From positions 1,240,001 to 1,304,000 of the forward strand of contig JANATF010000010.1 of NCBI GenBank assembly GCA_029449245.1: a stretch of 64,000 nt of DNA, read 5' to 3'. Below, piece after piece: positions 20,001 through 28,805 of the stretch; position 1 is the first letter of the stretch, and each line of letters opens with the position of its first letter. Source of the DNA: Mortierella alpina (Eukaryota; Mortierellomycota; Mortierellomycetes; Mortierellales; Mortierellaceae). The notes beneath the pieces were generated by a model that did not search any database, was not told the origin of the DNA, and was given only the letters and a program-made list of their open reading frames with translations. The position numbers were made by a program, and so were the translations under genes.

Positions 20001-22163
20001 ACCTCAGCAAGACCCCGGTGCCGACGATCAACTTCAACAAGGCCTCGAGGCCGAACCTGAGGGCCAACAGCAAGACATCGAGGCTGCGGTGGTACATCCA
20101 GTCATGGCTGTCAACTACAATCGAGTGGCGATTGATGCCGTGATGGATGTCTACCGGTCTATAGGGCACACTGGAACGGCTGCCATTCTCCCGAACCCAC
20201 CATGCACTGTGAAAACTGTTTTCTATACAATGGTCAGTGAAATAGCTGCACAGCTCGGTCAGTTCTACACTCGGCTAGAGTTTGAGCTGCTCTTGAAGGT
20301 AACTAACTCGAACGCCGCTCTGGCCACAAACACACAAATGCACTTGATGCATACATATGTCAAGACAGAGAGACTCACTCACATACTTTACACTTGTTCC
20401 TCTTAGGTGAACGACTTTCTCAGGCGCCAGGGCAAGGAGGAACGAGAGGAGCACAGCGAGCAGAGGGACAAGATAAGCCTTTGGTTCCGCAGAAACCTAA
20501 TGCTGCCAAAAGGGGAGAGATGGAACTTGTACCCCCAGGCTGGCTTTCAGGAGGGCTACGTGACATTCAGCGAGTTGGGCCTACTCGAGGTGCTCTGGGC
20601 TAAAGGCGGTGAGACGACGCCACTGATGAAGATGTTCTTTGGCAACAGGGACGACATGCATGACTTGTCTTTCCACCTGTTTGTGCACCACACAAATCAT
20701 GCGCGTCGTACAATGCCGCTGCACGAGTACATGCGGTTGAAAGAGATGCCGCCTGAGAACTGTAAGTCTAGCCTTGACATGAAGCACTACTGTAATGCGA
20801 TCAAAAGCTGCTGCTGACATTAGATTTCTGCGCTCATTTTTGTTGTCTAGTGACCGAAGGACATAAGCGACTCCTCATCAAAAAGTTCCAAGTGACGACT
20901 GGCACCATCAGGACTAATGGTCGAGTCGTGCAGGCGATTGCCAGCAATACCAAACGCAAAGCGAAAAAGGCCGACAGCCAAGTCGCTGGTTCTGCCCAAA
21001 CCAGTCCCCTGCAGCCAACTACCTCAGGCGAGGCGTCGGCCTCTCAGCAGACTGTTGCTCCGAAGCGCAAGTCGGTCTTGGACGACATTCCATACCTCCA
21101 CAAGTGGTTGGCCGATCCTGCAAATCGCCAGAAGCACTTTCCTGTGCGTGTTGGTAATCCGACCGGTACTGGCAATGTCGCTGTCATCGGGATCGACTTG
21201 GGAGTTGTCGTTCCATGCGCCGCAGCGGCTCTCTACGCCCCCTCACGAGACCGTGAGGTTGTCAACGCCATCGTTACCCAGCGATCGATGTACGAGTCCA
21301 GCAATCGGTTTGCTCGCAGCCTTCGACTCTCCAAGTCAAAACCAGTCAGCTCAGACAACCTGAGTTGTGGTCTATCTGCCTCGATCCGACAGACACATGG
21401 AGCTCCAATTGAACTCCCCAGCATCAGCGAATACGAGTCTAGTATTCCTGATCGGCAGTCCCCTGAGCCCAATGATGTGGTGGAGTATGCGCTATGGCTC
21501 AAGACGCACCAGCTGGCCATGCTCAGCTTTTACCAGTCAGCGGGGTTCAAACGGAAGCAGTGGGCCAACCGCCGTGCCAAGCGAGCAGACTATGAGCAGG
21601 TGCTGAACGTTGTCCTCAGAACGATCGGCACCCGGACAGGCGATGTACAGCGGAGTCCTGGGCTGGATGTCGTTGTCGTTCTTGGCGATGGGCAGTTTGA
21701 GGGTGTCCGTGGACGAGCCTCCTTCCACGAGAAGGTCGCCGAGTTTTTGTACCAAAAGGTGAGATGTCTTTTTTTTTTTTTCCTATTGGCTCGACCTTGA
21801 CTGATATGAGACTGACACAATTTTCCTATCTTACATCGTACCTGAAAGCTGACGGCTCTTGGCATCCCGGTCACCAAAGTGGATGAGTACAAGACCAGCA
21901 GCGTGTGCCCTCGCTGCGATGCTGCCGTCACGAAGGAGATGCGCAGGGTTACCTGCACGGCCTGCAATGTGCCGATGCATAGAGATAGCGCGGGAGCGCA
22001 CAATATCGCTCGCATCGGCATGGCCCAGCTCCTCCAACAACCAAGGCCGGCGTCCCTCCGACGCCCCACCCAGGTCCAACCCGCAGCCCAGGCTGAAGAG
22101 GAAGATGAAGGAGACTTTGCCCAGGCTGAAGAGGAGGATGAAGGAGACTTTGGTTTCGATTAA
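17028..22163 (+). CDS. FEN1/XPG-like nuclease fused to a Fanzor (TnpB-like) RNA-guided nuclease
   Basis: Exons join(17028..18664, 18775..19244, 19349..20298, 20407..20761, 20851..21758, 21849..22163), 1544 residues. All five introns are 89-110 nt, GT-AG, and keep frame. Residues 1-290 follow FEN1: MGLHGFFQFLEE start; Asp33 in QLDLFG; Glu199/Asp201 in CPGESDVCVA; Asp219/Asp221 in SVDSDLF; SRSDYAKNVPNMG (Asp270) as the H2TH entry. The FEN1 Asp86 site is weak (LYINENDP near 75). Residues ~589-690 are a Lys-rich coil and likely nuclear signal; ~865-960 is acidic. The C-terminal part is Fanzor: KKFQVTTGTIRTNG, RuvC-I VIGIDLG (Asp1253), VVVLGDGQFEG, the relocated Glu1453 in VDEYKTS, zinc ribbon Cys1460/1463/1476/1479, RuvC-III HRDSAGAHNI (Asp1486). 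Inferred: a nuclear, RNA-guided DNA endonuclease carrying a flap/structure-specific nuclease. Two 33-bp intragenic duplications add acidic repeats. Confidence 0.85.
19873..19938 (+). repeat. 33-bp intragenic tandem duplication in the acidic region
   Basis: Two nearly identical 33-bp units encode the 11-residue repeat EDVEMSVADPA twice within exon 3 of the fusion gene. Only silent changes separate the copies, so the duplication looks recent and frame-preserving. Confidence 0.8.
22086..22151 (+). repeat. 33-bp intragenic tandem duplication at the C-terminus
   Basis: Two 33-bp copies (22086-22118, 22119-22151) differ at one base and encode AQAEEEDEGDF twice just before the stop of the fusion protein. 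The acidic tail may be a protein-interaction element. Confidence 0.85.
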
Positions 22164-22180
22164 GCGGCGTGAAGCGTCGC
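22164..22180 (+). ncRNA. Hairpin directly after the stop codon, candidate guide-RNA scaffold part 1
   Basis: GCGGCG, loop TGAAG, CGTCGC form a 6-bp stem (one G-U pair) beginning on the first base after the TAA. Position at the 3' end of a TnpB/Fanzor gene matches where omega RNA / Fanzor RNA scaffolds lie. The function is inferred from position and fold only. Confidence 0.4.
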
Positions 22181-22199
22181 AACAATTTGTAGAATGACG

Positions 22200-22230
22200 G
22201 GCGTCTTCCGGCCTTCGGGCTGGGGATGCC
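22200..22230 (+). ncRNA. UUCG-capped 13-bp hairpin, candidate guide-RNA scaffold part 2
   Basis: The arms are GGCGTCT with CCGGCC on the left and GGCTGG with GGATGCC on the right. They pair over 13 bp with one bulged T and several G-U pairs, closed by a TTCG tetraloop. It is the strongest RNA fold I see in the window. It lies in the 3' UTR of the Fanzor fusion gene, upstream of a UTR intron. A role as Fanzor guide-RNA scaffold, or simply as a stability element, is untested. Confidence 0.45.
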
Positions 22231-22236
22231 TCTACA

Positions 22237-22334
22237 GTAAGTGTACATCTTTTCACCTGCGAGAGCGACGAGCGAGCGTTGAGCGACCAGCGAGCGAGCG
22301 ACCTTTGCTAACATTTATTCGCTCCCATCCTTAG
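22237..22334 (+). other. Probable 3' UTR intron with GAGCGA repeats
   Basis: A strong donor (TACA|GTAAGTG) and an acceptor after a pyrimidine-rich stretch (CCATCCTTAG) bound 98 nt, the same length class as the coding introns of this gene. Inside is a GAGCGA-rich run (about 22260-22301). Splicing would leave both hairpins in the mature transcript. Confidence 0.45.
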
Positions 22335-22438
22335 TACGAGCAATAATTGCGAATATCTCATTCGACCTGTGCGCCGCGTGCCTGCCTACCTACAACGTGC
22401 CCCCGCATCTTTTGAAAGGAAAGGAGGATACCAACGCC

Positions 22439-22444
22439 AATAAA
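22439..22444 (+). terminator. Polyadenylation signal of the Fanzor fusion gene
   Basis: AATAAA lies 276 bp after the stop codon and is the first canonical signal downstream of it. Confidence 0.5.
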
Positions 22445-22489
22445 AGTGATTTGACTGCGCCTGTCTTTGGTGCTTTTCTTGACGATCGA

Positions 22490-22571
22490 CTCATTTCACA
22501 TCTGTTGACCCTTTCAGACTCGGTATCAAGCTCATTTCATATCTGTTGACCCTTTCAGACTCGGTATCAAG
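22490..22571. repeat. 41-bp perfect-register tandem duplication
   Basis: Two 41-bp copies (22490-22530, 22531-22571), beginning CTCATTTCACATCTGTTGAC and ending CTCGGTATCAAG, differ at one position. They lie about 45 bp after the polyadenylation signal of the fusion gene. Confidence 0.85.
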
Positions 22572-23542
22572 CCTGATGTCAACATCATGCTGGATCACCA
22601 CGCCACATGGACGATAGATGGGCTACGATTTCAATGGTCCAGACTAAAAATGTATGGCCCACGCTGCCGTGCAAGCCGCGTCCTTCCTGAACCACTGAAT
22701 CCACTTCGTTCCTCCGCTTTGGCAGATGTAATAATTTCAGCTGTCAGTGTCAGTGGATAATGGCTATAGCCAGAATTTGACGCGACTTCACCGATCTCAC
22801 GAAAGGAAATTTTGATTGTGCACCTTGCCAACACACACCACAAAATGCACATGCGGAGCGTTTCAAAGGAGCCTTTTTGATAGACCTATCCTTGCTCGAC
22901 GGGTTGGTCCAGCGATAAAAAATGTTCACGTGACGTCATCAAGCCGAGTTTGTACAGTATGTAGCGGTATCGTACTCGATGCTGTGAAATGCGAATCCAG
23001 CATCAATCTTGCCTTCTTCCTGGACGCGCTCTTTCAGCACAACACTTAACTCTCCGACCTTGGTACCGAAGTGTATCTACTCCACTCTCTTTTAATCTCC
23101 TCCACTTGTTTAAATTCGCAACAAGTGTCCGGTTCCGCCTCATCCTCTTTGTCTGGTAAATATTTAGCGTTTGAAGTGCTCTGTGCCATGCTAGCGGCGC
23201 TGATGCTAGGTTCTTTCTTTTTTGTCACAACCCTACTTGACTGGGTGCACACAACACAAAATTGCTTAACTTGGACAAGATCACTAACGCGAAGCGAATC
23301 AATCTCTGATTGTAGTTTAGAATTGGAGCATCACACTGCGAGCTGCTCTTACTACAGAGTACCCCCTTGGTAAGCGCATCTTGTTTTATGCAATGGTCAA
23401 CCCACCTGCATACCGATGGATATTCAGGGATACATATTTGAATCCTTTCGCACTTCGCTGGCCCGTTCATGCTACTATTGATATTAACCCTATTTCTGCA
23501 GCCTTCTTCCCAAAACCTTTAGTGTTACGTTGACCACAACCA
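22572..23542. other. Intergenic region, no gene supported
   Basis: Nearly 1 kb between the fusion gene and the bromodomain gene. Short frames only, with no domain or splice continuity. A T/C-rich leader before 23543 fits the next gene's 5' UTR. Confidence 0.4.
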
Positions 23543-25821
23543 ATGGCCGAAACATCCACCAATAATATCAATGGTGCACAAACCGCCATAGACGGACACA
23601 AAAAGCGCAAATCACATCCGTCGCCCCTGTCTGACGTCCCAGGATCGCCCGGCGTCGCAACGGAGGTGAAGAGGGCCAAGACTGCAGAGTTTGGCGAGAG
23701 CAACGTGTCGCAGAAGAGCTTGGAGGTCACGCAAGTAGAATTCAACAACGTCCTCACAACTATCCTCAATGTCCTCCGCAGCCTCGATAAGCACAACATT
23801 ATGTCTGCAGTCGCATTGACGCTCACCAATGGAGAGAAAGTGGAACACTCTCTCCAAATCTTAAAGTCTAAACTCAAGGAACATCAGTATTCGAGCATTA
23901 ATGCATTCAAGGTAGGAACCGAAGTAGCGTTGGTTGTTTCTCTACCCTGCGACGCACAAGTCTCTTACCCTTTCTTGCATTGCATATATTATTAGGACGA
24001 CATTACAAAGATTTGCCAGCAGGCCATCGCCTTCAACGCTCGCGATACAGAAATTCAGGAGCATGGCCAAAAGTTGCTTCAGCTCGCCTTGGATCTCATT
24101 GGCGACAGGTCTCACTACACCATCCGTTCTCACGGAAAGAAGGCCCAATCGCAGGAGGAGACGCCAACAACAGCACCTGAGCGAGATCATGAAAAGGTCG
24201 CGCTCTTCCAGCGATCCACCGAGGGCTTTGTGTTTTCAAGCAAGGCCGTTGTCAAGGACGAAGTGCTGGATCAAGAGTTGGCAAAGACGGTTGTCGTCCC
24301 CCTGTGCTCAAATCCGAACCCGCCATTGCTTCAGGATGTATGCGCAAAGCCCAGAATGGCCAAGACGACATCCGATCAGACAAAAAAGAAGACCACCGGA
24401 GGTAATCATTATACGCAGCGTGTTGCTTGGAAATCGAAAGAATCAATAATACTTATGTTGGCTCTGTTTCATTTCTAGTTGAATATTTTCCATATGCGCC
24501 TTTCACGTCCTTTGCACCGTTTATCGATTCCTCTGATGCCGAGATGAATGCGGAGGATACTGCGAAAGCATACGATGCCCTGTTGACCCGGTATACACAA
24601 AAACTGCAGATGTCCTCGACAGGTTCAGACGAGGATGGCAACTCTAAGGCTCAACTGGAGAGCATACTTGACATCGCCCATCAGTACCAAGCACAGGAGA
24701 ATGGGAACGAGATTGATGAAGGTGATCTTCAGTTCTTGACCGAGGAGGGGTTAGATGTCAAAGGACTTTTGGAGGTAGTCCAGGCGGCTAAGAGTGACAG
24801 CGAATCTCACGCACCCCTGGAAATCATCCAGAGAAACGCCATTTTGTTGTTCGAGCTCTACAAGATGCAGGAGGAGCGATTCGCCTCAAAGGATCAAACC
24901 ATCGGGGCTCGGGAGATGGAGATTGGTAAGTGGGGGGCACGGTCCGCCTTGCAGTGCACTCATTGCAGAAAATGCGACTAATATTAATCGTGTACCCTAT
25001 CTTGGAATAGCGGCAACATTGCGCAAGTTGTTACTCGAACTTTCTAGCAAGGTCAAGCCTTCGCAGCTGGTGACTGCAGAGGCTGTTGAGAATGCCATGC
25101 GGAAACTGCCATACAAGGAGCCCGCCTTTACTGGAACATTGCCACCCAACAAACCTTTTGCGTTCCCCACTAACGCAAATCGCAGTGGACTTCCTGCTAC
25201 AGCAACAGCATACCCAGTCCACAACCCAGTGGCACACCGCAAGACCTTGCCGCCAGCCACCATCATTCCTCAAGTCGTGCTCTCGCCGCACATCAATATG
25301 ACAGGCGGCTATCCATCTATTCCTCGACCTCATCATCACTCTTACTCTATTCCTCAGCAGCCGACCCATCAAAAGACGTACTCACGGCCTCGCGCAGCAA
25401 ATACTAGTACTCATGTTGCTGCGACACCCCTCCAGGTCAGCGCCAACGGTGATGTGACATTCAGGAAGAACTTTCACACAGTTGTGACATCAACAGGAGG
25501 AACGCCTGCTCACTGGCGGCGAAACGACTCTCAGATTCCATGCGCCAATTGCGGGACACTTGTCTCTCGTAAGTCCAGGGGGTTCTTTGCCGCGTCTGAT
25601 CGATGTTGATCGGGGGCCAGCTCAATGATATTAACACGCCTTTTTACTTCACTTTTTGTTTTGTTGTGCCTATATATTTTCGGCTACTAGCGATCTGGCG
25701 TCTGGGTGCACGTAACGAGAAGCTTTGCAATGCCTGCGGACAATACAACAAAAAGTGGAACGGACAGCATCGTCCTGTTTCCCTTTTTCCCAACACTGTC
25801 ACCCCCACTTTCCGGAAGTAA
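23543..25821 (+). CDS. Bromodomain plus GATA-type zinc finger chromatin regulator
   Basis: Exons join(23543..23911, 23996..24401, 24479..24925, 25011..25568, 25691..25821) give 636 residues. After a basic N-terminus with KKRKSHPSP (possible nuclear signal) comes a bromodomain-like region at ~65-160. It includes DDITKICQQAIAFNARDTEI followed by GQKLLQLALDLI, the ZA/B helix pattern with the acetyl-lysine-type Asn in FNARD. Helical and Pro/His-rich linkers follow. The C-terminus is a GATA finger: Cys585 and Cys588 (CANCGTLVSPIWR), then Cys606 and Cys609 (LCNACGQYNKKW), spaced CX2C-X17-CX2C. The protein should read acetylated histones and bind GATA sites in the nucleus. The pairing resembles chromatin-remodeller subunits, but the exact complex is not evident. 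The finger is split by an intron. Confidence 0.85.
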
Positions 25822-26095
25822 TAAATAGGCAGGGAGTAAATCACATGTTAATTAAGGGTTTATTTTTTTTTGCTTTGCGACGTATATTTTCTCATTGTTG
25901 ACATTTGGTTGTTGGATCCTTCTCTGTCTCATTTCCCATCCGACTTGGTATGCAGCTTTCATCTGGACGAAGGATTCACATTCGAGGATTGAATCTTCAT
26001 AACAAATCATGCAGGTACAAGGACAAAGAGGAGTCAGCGATATTAAGCAAGGCTCTCTGTTATTTTCGACTCGCACCTTCTAGAAATATTCAACA

Positions 26096-27062
26096 ATGGC
26101 TCCTATCAACAAGAAGAAGGTCAAGGCTGGTGAGGGTATCAACTCCCGTTTGGCTCTTGTCATGAAGTCTGGCAAGTACCAGCTCGGCTACAAGTCCACC
26201 CTCAAGACCCTCCGTCAGGGAAAGTGTAAGTGTGTCAGGATCATGATCCAACATTCCGCTCAGGAACCAAAAAAACACGGAATTCACCTTGTTGGCTTGT
26301 CTGGAAGCACGTCCAGGGTCTGGCGAGGATTCACTCTTTTATATTGTTGATGATCTCCCAACACTGTTGACGACGCTGAGCAAGGAAAGGGATTGAGCGA
26401 ACGTCGAAAGGTGTGATTGCATTTTGTTTTTTCATCAAAACGACATTTTGCCATTTCACATTCTCGACATTCTGCTCAGTCTTCGATCCCAGTGTGGCCT
26501 GTTCAGACAAGCCAATACTCTTCTTTTGGTGACTGGAGCTCGCAAGGGCTGAGAACGTCCCAAAGACTTTGTGTTCTCACCAACATTTTTTTTTTTGCGC
26601 TTTTTCCTCCCTGTTATGTCTTTTTTCTGGCTTGTTGGTTCATATACGACACATGTTCTCGTTCTTGTTCTCTTTTCCGTCTTGTTTGATGGTGTTGGGC
26701 AAATGCTTTACGATTTGATTTCCCTTGATGCTTTTGGAAACAAACAGCCAAGTTGGTCATCATCTCCGGTAACTGCCCTCCTCTTCGCAAGTCGGAGATC
26801 GAGTACTACGCCATGTTGTCCAAGACCGGTGTCCACCACTACACCGGCACCAACGTCGAGCTCGGTACCGCCTGCGGAAAGTACTTCCGGTAAGTTTTTT
26901 TTTCATGTTATGTATTGCACTTTTCGGCAATTGCACTCTGAATTTGTGCTTCGTTGGCTGACCTATTCCCCCAATTTTGATACCCTTGTTCCTTATAGTG
27001 TTGGTGTCCTCTCCATCACCGATGCCGGTGACTCGGACATCATTGCCAAGACTGAGGCTTAA
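26096..27062 (+). CDS. rpl30: Ribosomal protein eL30
   Basis: Exons join(26096..26225, 26748..26889, 26999..27062) give 111 residues, the usual eL30 length. Conserved blocks are visible: [63 protein letters not shown] and DAGDSDII. It is a component of the 60S subunit and belongs to the L7Ae-type RNA-binding fold. The start lies in a strong context (CAACAATGGCTCC). The first intron (26226-26747, 522 nt) is far longer than others here, as is common for fungal ribosomal-protein genes, and may take part in regulation. Confidence 0.97.
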
Positions 27063-27249
27063 ATCTCTTTGCGGGATTTGCGAGCACCTTTTTTTGAGCT
27101 CGATCTCTTAGAGAAAAAGTGAATAAAATAGGGTCGACTTTGAATATTATCAATGGGGCTATTTGCTGTGATGTTGGTCGATGATGTTTGTCGACAGTTA
27201 TGGAGCTGCGATTGCTCATATAAATTATGGTCCCGAGTGAGGATCATCC

Positions 27250-28447
27250 TCACAGGACACCTACAGTCGTCCAGGCCTTCTTCACGCCCTCCAACCAGGG
27301 TTGCCCACCCATTATCTGTGCATGCTTGCAGGTGATATCTGCAAACTCCCTGAAGGCTTGCTTCCTGCTGACATCCTGCAACTCGGGATCCGTCAGACTC
27401 GCGTACCAGATTTTGCCAGCCGCCTCCCATGAGTATTCCCCCAGGGTGGTAGAAGCAAGGTAAAAGGCACGATTGGGAATGCCCGAATTGATATGGACAC
27501 CGCCATAGTCTCCGTCTCCAGTATTTGGGAGAGTCACAAAGTCTTTCTTGGACCCAACTTGACGATCCTTGCCAACAGTGGATGAATTGTAAGCAGTTCC
27601 CGGGTTGCCCATATCTCGAAGAGCCTTGGCACCCCGGACCAGAAAGATGCCCTCTCCAATCAACCAATCCGCATCCTTCGCCTTCTGCTTGCCGCCGGGC
27701 GCGTAATACTGCTTGATCATGGAGGTTCGAGAAGCTGTTGAACACCTCATAGTCGCCATCGCCAAAGGCTCACTGCCTATCGTTCCAGAAGGCGTTGTTG
27801 TAACCAGGCGTGTGGTTATCGTCGTCGTCAAAGTGAACCGACGCAATATAGTCCATACCCTTGCCATCAATGGAGTCGCGTTGAAACTCGATGCGATAGA
27901 AATCAGCAATCTTCTTGAACTGCACGTAAACAGCACCTGCATCCTTGTCGTCCTCAGGTGTGGGTACATGAGGATCTGTAAAAAGTTCCTGACCGGACAA
28001 TATATGGCGTTCACGTGCAGTATATATTCTTCGAAAGAGTTTCTTGTCTTCGTCGTCGTCGCCCTTTGGAGGTTTGAGCAGCGTCTGCGAAGCTTGCGCT
28101 GCAGCAGCTCTTGACTCCTTCACGTCTGCACATTTCTCGAGATTGCACCTCGCTCGTTCTTTGTCTTGTTCCGAGGAGTCGCTCGAGTCGATGATGGATT
28201 GAAAGACATAAGGCTGTATGATACCTTGGCCTTGGGATCCAGGGGGGCGAGGGGCATGAATCGCTTGAGCCGTGGCACGAGCTTGGTGGATCGCGGTTAT
28301 ACTGGCGAGAGTTTTCCGTGAGACTTCGCGGCATCGCTCAGAGACATTGCCTTGGTTGGCGATATGCTGCAACGTGTAAGGGGGAATGAATGTGCAGCAA
28401 CACTGGGATCTCGCTTGAAGGGGAAGGGTATGAGCTGAGCTGGCCAT
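27250..28447 (-). pseudogene. Broken protealysin-like M4 metallopeptidase lacking its active site
   Basis: The N-terminal part from ATG 28447 carries the protealysin-type propeptide motif CTFIPPYTLQHIANQGN and a thermolysin-like segment (FDDDDNHTPGYNNAFWND). An in-frame TGA at 27770-27772 follows. The same frame continues with AFGDGDYEVFNSFSN, where it is abruptly joined, out of frame, to SMIKQYYAPGG at about 27720. In M4 enzymes these two blocks flank about 40 residues with the HExxH zinc motif and the third zinc ligand Glu; that segment is absent. The remaining C-terminal domain is well preserved (DWLIGEGIF, GGVHINSGIPNRAFYLA, LGEYSWEAAGKIW) and ends at 27250. A premature stop, frameshift and active-site deletion together argue for a pseudogene; good conservation elsewhere suggests the loss is recent. 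Confidence 0.85.
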
Positions 28448-28805
28448 TTTGTTGCCCCGTTGGTGATTGTGAAAGAAAGTGCTTGAGAAAAGAGCAATCG
28501 CTAAAAAAAAAAAAAAAGAAGCGAATGCTCGTGTGTTTGTGCACCGGGACAGTTTGTAACCCAAGAAACAGTGTTGGATTCACAACGAGGCCGTCTTAGC
28601 AGCATGTTTGGAAATTACTTTATGTGATCCTGTTGTACTAGACACAACTCAAGACTGACCGGGTGCCATGAAAGAACGTAATCGTCCACTCGATTCCAGG
28701 TCATAGTTGTCACCTGCTCCTCGGAGAGAGAAACTGTCTACAGGACGCATATAACGAATGTTTGTACATGAAATGGGCAAGATTATATTATGAAAGATGG
28801 ACCCC

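Noticed and set aside
26226-26747. A box C/D snoRNA in the long eL30 intron
   Set aside because: TGATGA- and CTGA-like strings occur near 26350-26390 and 26528-26560, but none has a proper box C with purine start, correct spacing and a terminal stem.
27770-27835. Removing the TGA in the M4 gene as an intron
   Set aside because: The possible donor GTGAGC and nearby AG acceptors give introns of about 39 or 65 nt and do not restore the downstream frame; the HExxH segment would still be missing.
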